Positions 1 to 8,784 of a stretch of DNA of 64,000 nucleotides are shown here, in pieces. Source of the DNA: Tamilnaduibacter salinus (GTDB lineage Bacteria; Pseudomonadota; Gammaproteobacteria; Pseudomonadales; Oleiphilaceae); NCBI RefSeq assembly GCF_003096655.1, contig NZ_QEKQ01000010.1, positions 1-64,000 on the forward strand. Reading direction: 5' to 3'. The notes under the pieces are model-generated. The model was not told where the DNA came from, ran no database searches, and saw only the letters and a program-made list of their open reading frames with translations. How positions within the stretch are numbered: the first letter of the stretch is position 1; each line of letters starts with the position of its first letter. A program made the position numbers and the translations under genes.

Positions 1-160
1 CGCTTCAGTGATTAGGCAGGCGCGCGGCGAATCCTCATCAGGGCCAGAGGCGGCAACGCCGCCTCGTCAACAGGCCGGATATATGGCAGCAACCTGTCCC
101 TCATCAGACTCTGGAGCCTTGCAAACGGGGAGGAGACCATATATGGATTCCGTGGCTCAT

Positions 161-196
161 AATAAAGCCCGCCCCGGACAACCGGCGCGGGCTTTT
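161..196 (-). terminator. Hairpin terminator of the OmpA-like gene
   Basis: A 9-bp stem (AAAGCCCGC / GCGGGCTTT) with a 14-nt loop lies just past the stop of the minus-strand OmpA-family gene. The plus strand carries a short T run after the stem and the minus strand an ATTAT tail, so it may work in both directions. The first 160 bases of the window hold no gene I can support. Confidence 0.7.
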
Positions 197-216
197 CATT
201 GGTGCCGCTTGGACGC

Positions 217-876
217 TTACTGCTTGATCGGCACCAGCTTGAGCTCGGCGCGGCGATTCTGGGCGCGACCGGACTCCGACTCGTTGCTGGCGATCGGCTG
301 GCGTTCGCCATAGCCGACAGCCTGTGTACGCGCCGGCGCGATGCCCTGATTGAGCAGGAAGTCCCGAACCGAGCCGGCCCGCTTCTCACTCAGCAGTTGA
401 TTGTACGAGGCGCTGCCGGTGCTGTCGGTGTGACCGGAGATGCGAATCGCCGTCTCGTCGAATTCCTTCAATACCTTGGACACCGAAACCAGCACATCCG
501 TGAATGAGGACTGAATCGATGCCTGATCCGTCTGGAAGGTGATGTTCCCGGGCATGATCAGGCGAATCTGGTCACCGTCGCGCTTCACCTGGACGCCGGA
601 ATCCTTGAGCTGTTTGCGCAGCTTCGCTTCCTGGCGGTCCATGTAGTAACCGATACCGCCGCCAGCGGCTGCACCCGCCGTCGCCCCGATCAGGGCACCC
701 TTGCCACGGTCACTGTCGCTTGATGTGGCCGCGCCAACCGCCGCACCACCAATGGCGCCAACAACGGCACCCGTTGTTGATTTGGACACCTCTTCCTCGC
801 CGGTGTACGGATCATACGTCATACACCCACCGAGGGTGAGGCTGGTCATCGCCACTACCAATGCCATTTTCTTCAC
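217..876 (-). CDS. OmpA-family outer-membrane lipoprotein with glycine zipper
   Basis: Probable peptidoglycan-tethering lipoprotein of 219 residues. A short signal ends in a lipobox LGGC (Cys18). Residues about 37-80 are a Gly/Ala glycine-zipper segment (GAVVGAIGGAAVGAA, ATAGAAAGGGIGYY) that could insert in the membrane. Residues about 100-215 form an OmpA C-terminal domain, with the HTDSTG motif and the RAQNRRAEL motif that supply the Asp and Arg which bind diaminopimelate in this family. It resembles YiaD-type proteins. The start overlaps the stop of the upstream hydrolase gene by 4 bp (ATGA), so the two are co-transcribed. The family call is firm; the exact role (envelope stability or stress) is inferred. 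Confidence 0.9.
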   Translation of the reverse strand: MKKMALVVAMTSLTLGGCMTYDPYTGEEEVSKSTTGAVVGAIGGAAVGAATSSDSDRGKGALIGATAGAAAGGGIGYYMDRQEAKLRKQLKDSGVQVKRDGDQIRLIMPGNITFQTDQASIQSSFTDVLVSVSKVLKEFDETAIRISGHTDSTGSASYNQLLSEKRAGSVRDFLLNQGIAPARTQAVGYGERQPIASNESESGRAQNRRAELKLVPIKQ

Positions 877-1931
877 GAGACTTCTCCTTCGGTCCTGTCC
901 ATCTGGTCTGACGGCTCGGAAACGCTTTCGGAGGTTCCCGCATCACCACGCCCGGCGTCATCCAGAAAGGTCCTGATCATCACATTGAACACCGTTGCCT
1001 GCAAATCCGGCGCTTCGTTCGCCAGGTGATGGCGACCGTCCGGTAATCGTCTGACGACAACCGGCTCGAATTTGTTCCGGATGATGCGCAGGTTGTGGTG
1101 CCAGTCGACGGTCAGGTCCTTTTCCCCCTGAATCACGGTGACTGGAAACGGGACCGGTCGTGCCGACTCGATATGCGGCACCCACCGTCGCAGGGCGGTC
1201 ACCCAGTCCACGTGAACGGCCCGCGCCTGGAGGGGATCATGATCCCGGAGAAATCGCAGGAACCGCGAGTCGTTGCTGTTCTCGGCAAATACCCGACGCC
1301 ATCGACTCAGGAAAGGCTTCACCACAGTATGCAGCGCTTTGGCACCAATCCACCCCATCGGGCGCACGAGCGGCGCCAGCAGAACCACACGGCGGAAACA
1401 GTGACTGTCGTAAGGAACATGGGCCAGAAGGTAGTCGATCAGGATGCCGCCCCCGGTACTCTGCCCCACCGCGTACCAGGGGGCAGGAAGCATCCGGACG
1501 CGGACCAGCACATCCGCCAGCACCGCCTGATACTCGGTGAAGCTGGTGATCGCCGCCGGTGTGCCGCTGGACAGACCATGACCGGGCTGGTCGTAGGCGA
1601 GCACATCAAACCCGGCTTCCAGACACCGGTCAATGAGCTGACTGTACAGGCCGATGTGGTCGAAATACCCATGGAAGACGAACACGGTGCCGCGTGGCGA
1701 TGGCTGGTGGAAGTAGTGCACCGCAACTGAGTGGCCCGCCGCTGGCATGGTCCCCAAGTGATAATCGACCTGGGGATGCTCGACCCATAGATCCAGTCCG
1801 TAGTAACGGCAGTAGGCGGCCGCCTCCCCCGTCAGGGCAGTCGGTTCACCGGGCTGGAAGGGGGTCAGGTCCGCGATGACCGAGTCGCGTTCCCAGTCCG
1901 GGCTTTCTGGGTGGTCCGTTTTCCAGTACAC
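873..1931 (-). CDS. Alpha/beta hydrolase (serine hydrolase, Hydrolase_4 type)
   Basis: Alpha/beta-fold serine hydrolase of 352 residues, monoglyceride-lipase or lysophospholipase-like. An oxyanion-hole stretch FVFHGYFDH lies at about 84-92, a YDQPGHGLSSG loop follows, and the nucleophile elbow GQSTGG places the catalytic Ser at about 158. A late DGRHHLANE segment can supply the His. No signal peptide is evident, so it is probably cytoplasmic. The start is GTG with AGGA about nine bases upstream. It is the first gene of a two-gene unit with the OmpA-like lipoprotein. The substrate cannot be read from sequence; a lipid ester is the likeliest guess. Confidence 0.85.
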   Translation of the reverse strand: MYWKTDHPESPDWERDSVIADLTPFQPGEPTALTGEAAAYCRYYGLDLWVEHPQVDYHLGTMPAAGHSVAVHYFHQPSPRGTVFVFHGYFDHIGLYSQLIDRCLEAGFDVLAYDQPGHGLSSGTPAAITSFTEYQAVLADVLVRVRMLPAPWYAVGQSTGGGILIDYLLAHVPYDSHCFRRVVLLAPLVRPMGWIGAKALHTVVKPFLSRWRRVFAENSNDSRFLRFLRDHDPLQARAVHVDWVTALRRWVPHIESARPVPFPVTVIQGEKDLTVDWHHNLRIIRNKFEPVVVRRLPDGRHHLANEAPDLQATVFNVMIRTFLDDAGRGDAGTSESVSEPSDQMDRTEGEVS

Positions 1932-2002
1932 GCGGGGAATTCCTGCTCTTGATCATGGGAAAGGATAAACCGATGCCCCAATCTACCATAGTCACCCCAA
2001 CA

Positions 2003-2899
2003 TCATGAGGCCCGGACGCGTCGACGGCCCCACTGCTGCAGCCAGAGCCCGGTGACGATCAGCACCAGTCCGGTATACGTGGAGTGGTAGATCGTCTCGC
2101 CCAGAATGAAATGGATGAACACCAGCGACAGGAAGGGTGAGATAAAGATCAGGTTGCTGATCTGAGAGGTATTGGTCGCCAGTTTCATGGCCATCAGCCA
2201 GAACACGAAGGCCAGCCCCATCTCGAACGCACCGACGTAGAGCGCCGCCCCCAGCGCCACACCATCGGCGGCAGGGAAGCCGTCCTGCCAGAGGCACAAT
2301 ACGGTGATGACAGGAAGACCGAACAGGAAATTGAGGAACAGACCCACAACAGGCTCACGACGGTCCCGTGTGCTGATAATCCAGTAGGCGGCCCAGACCA
2401 GAGTGCTCAGCAGAGCCAGCCCCACTCCCACCGGGTCAGAAAACGTCAGCGACAGCACCTCGCCGCGCGTGGCAATGACCACCACACCGGCGTAGCAGAC
2501 CAGTCCGGCAAGGATGTCCCACCGGCTGAGCCGCTGCCCGAGGAAAGGCACGGCCAGGTACGCCAGCGTCAGCGCCCAGGTGTAGTTCAGCGGCTGCGCT
2601 TCCTGTGCCGGGAGACGGTCAAAGGCGCCAAACAGCGTCACGTAGTAGAGCGCGGGGTTGATCAGCCCCAGCCCGACCGACAGCGCGTAATCCCGAGGGC
2701 TCAGCCGGAACAGCATTCGGAGACGCCCCTGGACGAGCAACACGCCGCCGATCACAACAACCGACATGGCGCACGCAACCATCAGCAGTTGCAGCGGCGT
2801 CCACTCCCTCAGCGACAGCTTGAACGCGGTGGCCACCGTCGACCACAGCAGCACGGTGCCGATACCAAACGCCAGCGCGCGGGACTGATTTTTCGCCAT
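2003..2899 (-). CDS. EamA/DMT-superfamily transporter
   Basis: Inner-membrane protein of 298 residues with about ten hydrophobic segments arranged as two EamA repeats, the hallmark of drug/metabolite transporters. The opening segment (ALAFGIGTVLLWSTVATAF) and the WAAYWIISTR loop at the start of the second half fit the family. These proteins usually export amino acids, metabolites or drugs by proton antiport, but the substrate is not predictable here. The gene stands alone, divergent from the DUF4168 gene across about 145 bp. The C-terminus is Arg-rich (WGRRRVRAS), consistent with a cytoplasmic end. Confidence 0.88.
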   Translation of the reverse strand: MAKNQSRALAFGIGTVLLWSTVATAFKLSLREWTPLQLLMVACAMSVVVIGGVLLVQGRLRMLFRLSPRDYALSVGLGLINPALYYVTLFGAFDRLPAQEAQPLNYTWALTLAYLAVPFLGQRLSRWDILAGLVCYAGVVVIATRGEVLSLTFSDPVGVGLALLSTLVWAAYWIISTRDRREPVVGLFLNFLFGLPVITVLCLWQDGFPAADGVALGAALYVGAFEMGLAFVFWLMAMKLATNTSQISNLIFISPFLSLVFIHFILGETIYHSTYTGLVLIVTGLWLQQWGRRRVRAS

Positions 2900-3044
2900 G
2901 TGTGATCCAGATTAAACGATGGTCATTGAATGCCCTGAGAGGACAATGGCACGGTGTCAGCCAGTTGAGCCATTCTCAATCCGTAGAAGTCACGCCAATC
3001 CAGTTGGCCTCTGACGTGTCGCACACTCACTGGAGGCACACTTC

Positions 3045-3413
3045 ATGAAAACCATTCTGACCACGACGGCCCTTTCTCTGGCACTACTGACGGGCGCACC
3101 AGCCATGGCACAGGACAGCAACAGCGGCCAGGCCTCAACGCAGCAGCAACAGCAGAAGGCCAGCTACAACGAGGCCGATCTGCAGAAGTTCGTTGAAGCG
3201 CAAAGCGGCATCAAGGAGGTTCGCAACGAATACATGCCGAAGATCAAGAATGCCGAGAAGAAGGACAAGCAGCGTGAGCTGCAGATGTCCGCCAATGACG
3301 AGATGGTGTCAGTCATCAAGAAGACCGGTCTCGACATCAAGACCTACAACGCCATCGCAACCGCGTATCAAAGCAACGCGGACCTGCGTGAGAAAATCAA
3401 TGGCATGATGTAA
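3045..3413 (+). CDS. DUF4168-type small periplasmic protein
   Basis: Exported protein of 122 residues. A clear Sec signal (MKTILTTTALSLALLTGAPAMA) is followed by a Gln/Ser-rich stretch (QASTQQQQQKAS) and then a helical domain of about 80 residues that matches what I know of DUF4168 (YNEADLQKFVEAQSGIKEV, then a Lys-rich helix and a C-terminal repeat-like helix). The family has no assigned biochemical function. It is monocistronic, with a strong terminator 50 bp downstream. The start has GGAGG upstream (actggaggcacacttc). Confidence 0.75.
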   Translation: MKTILTTTALSLALLTGAPAMAQDSNSGQASTQQQQQKASYNEADLQKFVEAQSGIKEVRNEYMPKIKNAEKKDKQRELQMSANDEMVSVIKKTGLDIKTYNAIATAYQSNADLREKINGMM

Positions 3414-3463
3414 ACCGCTTGGTTGATTGCCAGCCGGGGGCGAATTCAGACGCCTCGAACAGG

Positions 3464-3493
3464 AGCCCCGGCCGGCGCGCCGGGGCTTTCTTG
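3464..3493 (+). terminator. Intrinsic terminator of the DUF4168 gene
   Basis: A 9-bp GC stem AGCCCCGGC / GCCGGGGCT with a 6-nt loop is followed by TTCTTGT. It sits 50 bp after the stop and before the promoter region of the TRAP-type gene. Confidence 0.85.
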
Positions 3494-3627
3494 TCCAACA
3501 CGTTCCAACCCTCCCCTCACGGCTGAGGACGGCCTCCCTGCCCATCCGTGGCCGACCGGACAAAGCAGTTCAGCCATAGTGTGTTATCTTTCCGATGCGG
3601 GACCGAAGAACAACGGAGAGACGAAAC

Positions 3628-4758
3628 ATGCCACACATCATTCGCTGGCTTGGAAGCCTTACCATCATGCTGACGCTGGCCCTGGCCGGCTGTTCCGAGT
3701 CCGGTCGCTCGTCCGGCTCGGGTGGCAGTGGATCGGGCGATGAACCCTCAGACGCCCAGCCCTCCTCCAACACATCCAGCACGTCCTCACAGAGCGCGGA
3801 CCGCACCAGCGACCCCATCATCTGGCGCTTTGCCCTGGAAGAGGTCGAGGGCAGTGTCCAGGATGCCTACGCTCAGGAATTCAAGACACGGCTTCAGGAC
3901 GCTTCTGACGGCCAGCTGAAACTTGAGATCTATCCGTATGGTTCGCTGGGGACATCGTCACAGCTGACCGAACTGATCCAACAGGGTGCCATCGAACTGG
4001 CATTTGCGTCGCCGGGTCACCTGGCCTCGGTGATTCCGGAAGTGGGCCTGTTTACACTGCATTTCGTGCTGTCCGACGACAACGACATCAACAAAGAGGT
4101 GCTGTCCAGCGACAAAGTCAAAGACATCCTTCAGCCACAGTACGAAAAGCAGAACATGGAACTGCTGACCATTGTCCCGGAAGGCTGGATGGTTTGGACG
4201 GCCGACAAGCCACTGCGCACGCCGGGCGACTTCAGCGATTTCAAGATGCGCACGATGACCTCCCCGATCCTCACCCAGTCCTACAAGGCCTATGGTGCCA
4301 ACCCGACGCCAATGCCCTACTCCGAGGTCTACAGCGGCCTGCAACTGGAACAGATTGACGGGCAGGTCAACCCGATCTTCGCGATCGAGGAGATGAGCTT
4401 CTACGAAGTTCAGGACTATATGATCATGGCCAACCACGCACAGTTCATTTCCACCCTGGTTACCAATGACAAGTGGTACGAAAACCTGCCGGAGCAGCAG
4501 CGGACCTGGCTCGATGACACGCGTGACGGGATGGTTGACTATATCTACAGGAAACAGGCCGAATTTAACGAGAAGCGGCTGCAGACTATCAAGGACGCCG
4601 GTGGCACCGAAGTAATCACTCTGACCAACGACGAGCGCGAAGCGTTCCGTCAGGCCAGCATGGGTGTTCGCCAGACCTACGTTGAGCAGGCAGGCGAGAC
4701 CGGTCAGAAACTGCTGGACACGGTCACGTCGATGGTTGAAGAACTGGAAAGCCAGTAG
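3628..4758 (+). CDS. TRAP transporter solute-binding lipoprotein (DctP family)
   Basis: Extracytoplasmic solute receptor of 376 residues. I place the start at 3628 rather than the in-frame ATG at 3595, because GGAGAG lies 9-12 bases upstream of 3628 and it begins a proper signal peptide. The signal ends in lipobox ALAGC, so the receptor is membrane-anchored rather than free, which is unusual for DctP proteins. A linker of about 40 residues rich in Ser/Gly/Asp (SGRSSGSGGSGSGDEPSD) separates the anchor from the DctP domain (WRFALEEVEGSVQDAYAQEF onward; FKMRTMTSPILTQSYKAYGANPTPM is the ligand-Arg region of the family). No DctQ or DctM membrane subunit lies nearby, so it is an orphan receptor here. 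The ligand is unknown, probably a carboxylate. Confidence 0.87.
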   Translation: MPHIIRWLGSLTIMLTLALAGCSESGRSSGSGGSGSGDEPSDAQPSSNTSSTSSQSADRTSDPIIWRFALEEVEGSVQDAYAQEFKTRLQDASDGQLKLEIYPYGSLGTSSQLTELIQQGAIELAFASPGHLASVIPEVGLFTLHFVLSDDNDINKEVLSSDKVKDILQPQYEKQNMELLTIVPEGWMVWTADKPLRTPGDFSDFKMRTMTSPILTQSYKAYGANPTPMPYSEVYSGLQLEQIDGQVNPIFAIEEMSFYEVQDYMIMANHAQFISTLVTNDKWYENLPEQQRTWLDDTRDGMVDYIYRKQAEFNEKRLQTIKDAGGTEVITLTNDEREAFRQASMGVRQTYVEQAGETGQKLLDTVTSMVEELESQ

Positions 4759-4815
4759 GGCGCTGGCTGGCCTGTTATCGGCCAGGGCCCGACGAGAGAC
4801 TGGAGAAAGCACGCG

Positions 4816-4842
4816 GGCACGACACTTGTCGTGCCTTTTTTT
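4816..4842 (+). terminator. Intrinsic terminator of the DctP-like gene
   Basis: GGCACGAC, a 4-nt loop, GTCGTGCC and then seven T residues: a textbook rho-independent terminator 57 bp after the stop. Confidence 0.93.
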
Positions 4843-4885
4843 GTTCTCAGGATATGTTGCATTTCGTTCACCACTCCCTATCATT

Positions 4886-4904
4886 GTAAATGATAATAAC
4901 TTTT
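4886..4904 (+). promoter_or_regulatory. Putative Fur box upstream of the imelysin operon
   Basis: GTAAATGATAATAACTTTT matches 13 of 19 positions of the Fur consensus GATAATGATAATCATTATC, including the core AATGATAAT. It lies 41 bp before the first imelysin gene in an AT-rich stretch that contrasts with the GC-rich surroundings. Iron repression of the operon is the inferred consequence and fits the known iron control of related loci. Confidence 0.7.
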
Positions 4905-4944
4905 ATTACGTATCGGTTTTGCATCTCACAATCAGGGAGCCATT

Positions 4945-6240
4945 ATGCCAAACACACTCACCACCCCTCTGGCGGCAGCGTTGGCCGCCTCGACGCTGCT
5001 GCTAAGCGGCTGCGGATCACTCTCCTTCAGCGACAGCAAGGAGCCGGCCACCAAAGCATCCGTGGCCAGCCACTACGCCGATATCGCCCACGCCAACTAC
5101 CAGGATGCATTGAACACCGCCCGCGCCCTGGATCAGAGCGTGGATACGTTCCTTGAAAGCCCGACCCCGGCCAATATGAAGGCCGCCCGGGAGGCCTGGC
5201 GGACCGCCCGGATCCCTTACCAGCAGAGCGAGGTGTTCCGGTTCGGTAATGGCATCGTTGACGACTGGGAAGGCCAGCTGAATGCCTGGCCCCTGGATGA
5301 GGGCCTGATCGACTATGTGAACCGCGACAACTATCAGCATGAGCTGGGCAACGCCGGAGCCACAGCCAACATCATCTCAGCAGAGTCAATCACCGTCGGT
5401 GGTCAGACCGTTGATGTGTCCCGGATCACGCCCGAACTGCTCGCCGACCTCAACGAAATCGGGGGCTCCGAGGCGAACGTGGCAACCGGATACCACGCCG
5501 CGGAATTCCTGCTGTGGGGTCAGGACCTGAACGGCTTCGGTGCCGGAAACGGTAACCGACCGGCAACGGACTATGCTCGCGGCAGCGATTGCACACACGG
5601 TCATTGCGAACGCCGCGCTGCCTACCTGGACGCGGTCACAGACCTGCTCATCAATGATCTGGAATGGATGGTCGCGCAGTGGGCGCCGGGTCAGACCGAC
5701 AACTACCGGACCCGGCTGCTGGCCATGGAACCAGACGCCGTTATCCAGAAGATGCTGTTTGGCATGGGGTCCCTGTCGCTGGGCGAGCTGGCGGGTGAGC
5801 GCATGAAAGTCGCGCTCGAAGCCAACTCCTATGAGGATGAGCATGACTGCTTCAGCGACAACACCCATAACTCCCACTACTACAATGGGCTTGGCATCCG
5901 GAACATCTACACCGGCACCTACGAGCGGGTGGATGGCAGCGAGCTGACCGGACCGTCACTGGCCGATTTGGTGAAGCAACAGGATCCACAGCTCCACAAG
6001 ACCCTAATCGGTCGTCTGAATCAGTCCATGGCGGAGCTCGGCGACCTGAAACAGCGGGCGGAAGCCAGCAGCAAGCCCATGCCCTTCGACATGATGATCG
6101 CGCCGACCAATCAGGAAGGCAGCCGCATCATCACTGACGCCATCGAAGCGCTGGTTGTTCAGACGGCATCCATCGAGAAGGCCGCCTCGACGCTGGGTCT
6201 CGCCTCGCTTCAGCCAGATACGGCCGGGCATACTTTCTGA
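4945..6240 (+). CDS. Imelysin-family (M75/ICMP-like) iron-regulated lipoprotein
   Basis: Imelysin-family protein of 431 residues related to IrpA and to P. aeruginosa IcmP. The signal peptide ends in LLSGC, giving a lipidated Cys, followed by a short Ser-rich linker. The family motif GxHxxEFLLWG is present as GYHAAEFLLWGQDL at about 182-195. A second conserved part is HNSHYYNGLGIRNIYTGTY at about 310-330. Imelysins are now thought to bind metal or siderophore-related ligands in iron uptake; proteolysis was reported for some. It heads a four-gene set with 6309-7721, 7733-8779 and 8785-9891, and a Fur-like site lies just upstream. The family call is firm; the molecular role is inferred. Confidence 0.9.
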   Translation: MPNTLTTPLAAALAASTLLLSGCGSLSFSDSKEPATKASVASHYADIAHANYQDALNTARALDQSVDTFLESPTPANMKAAREAWRTARIPYQQSEVFRFGNGIVDDWEGQLNAWPLDEGLIDYVNRDNYQHELGNAGATANIISAESITVGGQTVDVSRITPELLADLNEIGGSEANVATGYHAAEFLLWGQDLNGFGAGNGNRPATDYARGSDCTHGHCERRAAYLDAVTDLLINDLEWMVAQWAPGQTDNYRTRLLAMEPDAVIQKMLFGMGSLSLGELAGERMKVALEANSYEDEHDCFSDNTHNSHYYNGLGIRNIYTGTYERVDGSELTGPSLADLVKQQDPQLHKTLIGRLNQSMAELGDLKQRAEASSKPMPFDMMIAPTNQEGSRIITDAIEALVVQTASIEKAASTLGLASLQPDTAGHTF

Positions 6241-6255
6241 CCGACCCCATCCATC

Positions 6256-6280
6256 GAGCCGGGAGCGCGACTCCCGGCTC
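6256..6280 (+). terminator. Strong hairpin between the first imelysin gene and the di-haem gene
   Basis: A perfect 10-bp stem GAGCCGGGAG / CTCCCGGCTC with a CGCGA loop lies 15 bp past the imelysin stop. No T run follows, so it may act as an attenuator or an mRNA 3'-end stabiliser that lowers expression of the downstream genes relative to the lipoprotein. Confidence 0.6.
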
Positions 6281-6308
6281 GCCATCATTCACCAATCCCT
6301 GTCAACGA

Positions 6309-7721
6309 ATGATCCCATCATCGAAGAACCGGCACATTGCCATCGCCCTGCTTGCCATCCTGGGGGCGTCAACCCCGCCGGTCATCGCGTACGAGCGCCA
6401 GACTACCCCAGCCACCGGCGGTGAGACGACGGTCCGGCAGTTCGATACCAACGCCTTTTCACTGCCCAATGCCAATTTGCCGATCATGAAACGGCTGGAC
6501 TTCAGTGTGGGCAACAGTTTTTTCCGAAACCCCTGGGTAGAGGCACCAGCCAGCACCAAGGCGCGGGACGGGCTCGGACCACTGTTCAACACCAACAGCT
6601 GCCAGGGGTGCCACATCAAGGATGGCCGCGGCCATGCGCCGGTCTCCGGCAACGATGCGGTATCGCTGTTCCTTCGCCTGTCCGTCCCGGCAGACCCTGA
6701 GCAGCACGCGGACCTGCTCAGGACCCGAGGCTTCCGGCCAGCACCGGTTTATGGGAGTCAGCTCCAGACCGCCGCCATCCCGGGACAGAAACCGGAGGCC
6801 GACCTCGTCATTGACTGGCAACCGGTCACCCAGACACTGGCAGACGGAACGACCGTCAAACTCCGTAAACCACGTTACCGCATCAAGCAGCCAAACTACG
6901 GCCCGCTTCCTGACAACCTTCTGGTGTCCCCGCGGGTCGCGCCGCCCATGACCGGCATGGGACTGCTCCAGGCCATTCCCGACGACGCCATCACCGCGCT
7001 GGCCGATCCCGACGACCAGGACGGCGACGGCATTTCCGGCCGCCCCAACCGGGTCTGGGACCGTGTTAACGGCGCCAGGGCACTGGGGCGCTTCGGCTGG
7101 AAAGCTGCCGAACCCAATGTCCGTCAGCAATCGGCCGGCGCATTTGCCGGCGATATGGGACTGACCTCCAGCTTCCATACCCAAACGGATTGCACGCCGG
7201 CCCAGGATTGTGACCGCTTCGCTCATGGGGGCCAGCCCGAGGTGAGCGAAAAAGTTCTCCGATTCATCACGTTCTACGCCACCAGCCTGGCCGTACCGGC
7301 CCGGCGGGACATGGATCGCCCGGCCGTCGAGAGGGGAGCGACCCTCTTCAACCAGATCGGCTGTGCCGCGTGCCATCAACCTAGGCATGTCACCGGCAGC
7401 GTTACGGAGCGACCGGACCTCAGCAAACAGACCATCTGGCCCTATACCGACCTGTTACTGCACGACATGGGCCCGGAACTGGCGGACAATCGCCCGGTAT
7501 TTGAAGCCAATGGGCGGGAATGGCGTACGCCGCCGCTTTGGGGCATCGGGCTCGCCAAAACCGTCAACCCGCGTGCCGGTTTCCTGCACGATGGGCGGGC
7601 ACGAACACTCGAGGAAGCGATTCTGTGGCACGGTGGCGAAGCCCGACGCGCCCGCGAACGTTATCGGAAACTGGAGCAGAATCAGCGACAAGCGCTGATC
7701 CGTTTTCTGAAGTCATTATAG
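6309..7721 (+). CDS. Di-haem oxidoreductase (DHOR, CxxCH x2)
   Basis: Periplasmic c-type cytochrome of 470 residues of the di-haem oxidoreductase (thiol-oxidoreductase-like) family. A signal peptide (MIPSSKNRHIAIALLAILGASTPPVIA) is followed by CQGCH at 98-102 and CAACH at about 352-356, so two covalent haems are expected. LVSPRVAPPMTGMGLLQAIPD and FGWKAAEPNVRQQSAGAFAGDMGLTS are conserved blocks of the family. In Pseudomonas the equivalent gene lies between the two imelysin genes, as here, and it may carry out redox chemistry on iron (for instance ferric/ferrous conversion) for the neighbouring proteins. The electron donor and substrate are not known. Confidence 0.9.
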   Translation: MIPSSKNRHIAIALLAILGASTPPVIAYERQTTPATGGETTVRQFDTNAFSLPNANLPIMKRLDFSVGNSFFRNPWVEAPASTKARDGLGPLFNTNSCQGCHIKDGRGHAPVSGNDAVSLFLRLSVPADPEQHADLLRTRGFRPAPVYGSQLQTAAIPGQKPEADLVIDWQPVTQTLADGTTVKLRKPRYRIKQPNYGPLPDNLLVSPRVAPPMTGMGLLQAIPDDAITALADPDDQDGDGISGRPNRVWDRVNGARALGRFGWKAAEPNVRQQSAGAFAGDMGLTSSFHTQTDCTPAQDCDRFAHGGQPEVSEKVLRFITFYATSLAVPARRDMDRPAVERGATLFNQIGCAACHQPRHVTGSVTERPDLSKQTIWPYTDLLLHDMGPELADNRPVFEANGREWRTPPLWGIGLAKTVNPRAGFLHDGRARTLEEAILWHGGEARRARERYRKLEQNQRQALIRFLKSL

Positions 7722-7732
7722 GGAGTGAACCG

Positions 7733-8779
7733 ATGCCACGGTCCAGAGGCCTTGTCACCGCGCTCATGGCATTCACACTGATGCTGTCATTACCCGCGCT
7801 CGCCCAGAATGATGCCGGGCAGACCGCCCGAACACAGTGGCACGACTCAATCGGGTCGGGCTATCAGAGGCTTGCGGACCACTCTGCCGTACTGTCTTCG
7901 ACCCTGTCCCGACTGTGCCCGATGCCGAACAGGCAAGAAGATGGCGTGGCGCGGATGAAAATGGCCTGGCGTGATGCGTTCCTCGCCTGGCAGCAAGTGC
8001 GGTTCGTCGACTTCGGTCCCATTGAGCAGAACAGCCGGGCCTGGCAGATCCAGTTCTGGCCGGACCGCAAGAACCTCGTTGGACGCAAGGTCGATGCCTG
8101 GCTCGAGCAGGCGGACAAGGTTTCAGCGTCAGCGATTGCGGACGCCGGAGTGGCGATCCAGGGCCTGCCGGCGATCGAATACCTGCTGTTCGACAAGCGC
8201 TTCAGGACCGGCAACGCCACTGGCTGGACCCAGCGGTGCGCTCTGCTCACCGCCATCGGGGCCCACCTCGAGAAGGTCACCCGGCGACTGGCAGAGGACT
8301 GGCAGGCGTATGGGAACTTTTACCGCTCTCGTGACGACTTTACCGCCACGACGGTGGAGGCGGCCATGAACGCCGTCGAACACCTGCGGTCACGTCGGTT
8401 AGGCGCAGCGATGGGCCTCAGGGGAAATACCAGTACCAACGCCTATCTGGGGGACGCCTGGCGCAGCGGGGAATCATTGGCTGCCCAGCAGGCTTCCGTT
8501 GCCGGGCTCTCAAATCATTTCCTGCCGGGACTCAAGCCATTGCTGACGGCACCGGATCAGAAGGCGCTGTTCGACGATTTGACGCATCAGGCCAACGAAA
8601 CCCTCTCCGAATACCAGTCACTCGGTCGACCCCTCAAAGCCCTGCTGGACACAGAAGCGGGCTATCGCCAACTGCAGGGCGTCTATATTGAAGTCAGCCA
8701 GCTGGAGCCACTGTTCATCGGCCAACTGGCCTCGACACTGGATATCCGCCGTGGTTTCAACAGCAGTGATGGAGACTGA
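7733..8779 (+). CDS. Second imelysin-family periplasmic protein
   Basis: Imelysin-family protein of 348 residues. The start at 7733 is chosen over the upstream in-frame ATG at 7520, because it begins a clean signal peptide (MPRSRGLVTALMAFTLMLSLPALA) and has GGGAGTG upstream; the longer frame would overlap the di-haem gene by 200 bp. The mature part keeps the motif region as GLPAIEYLLFDKR (about 146-158), but the His of the GxHxxE motif is replaced by Pro. This paralogue may therefore have lost metal binding at that site. It starts 12 bp after the di-haem gene and ends 6 bp before the DUF1513 gene. Confidence 0.88.
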   Translation: MPRSRGLVTALMAFTLMLSLPALAQNDAGQTARTQWHDSIGSGYQRLADHSAVLSSTLSRLCPMPNRQEDGVARMKMAWRDAFLAWQQVRFVDFGPIEQNSRAWQIQFWPDRKNLVGRKVDAWLEQADKVSASAIADAGVAIQGLPAIEYLLFDKRFRTGNATGWTQRCALLTAIGAHLEKVTRRLAEDWQAYGNFYRSRDDFTATTVEAAMNAVEHLRSRRLGAAMGLRGNTSTNAYLGDAWRSGESLAAQQASVAGLSNHFLPGLKPLLTAPDQKALFDDLTHQANETLSEYQSLGRPLKALLDTEAGYRQLQGVYIEVSQLEPLFIGQLASTLDIRRGFNSSDGD

Positions 8780-8784
8780 TCCGG

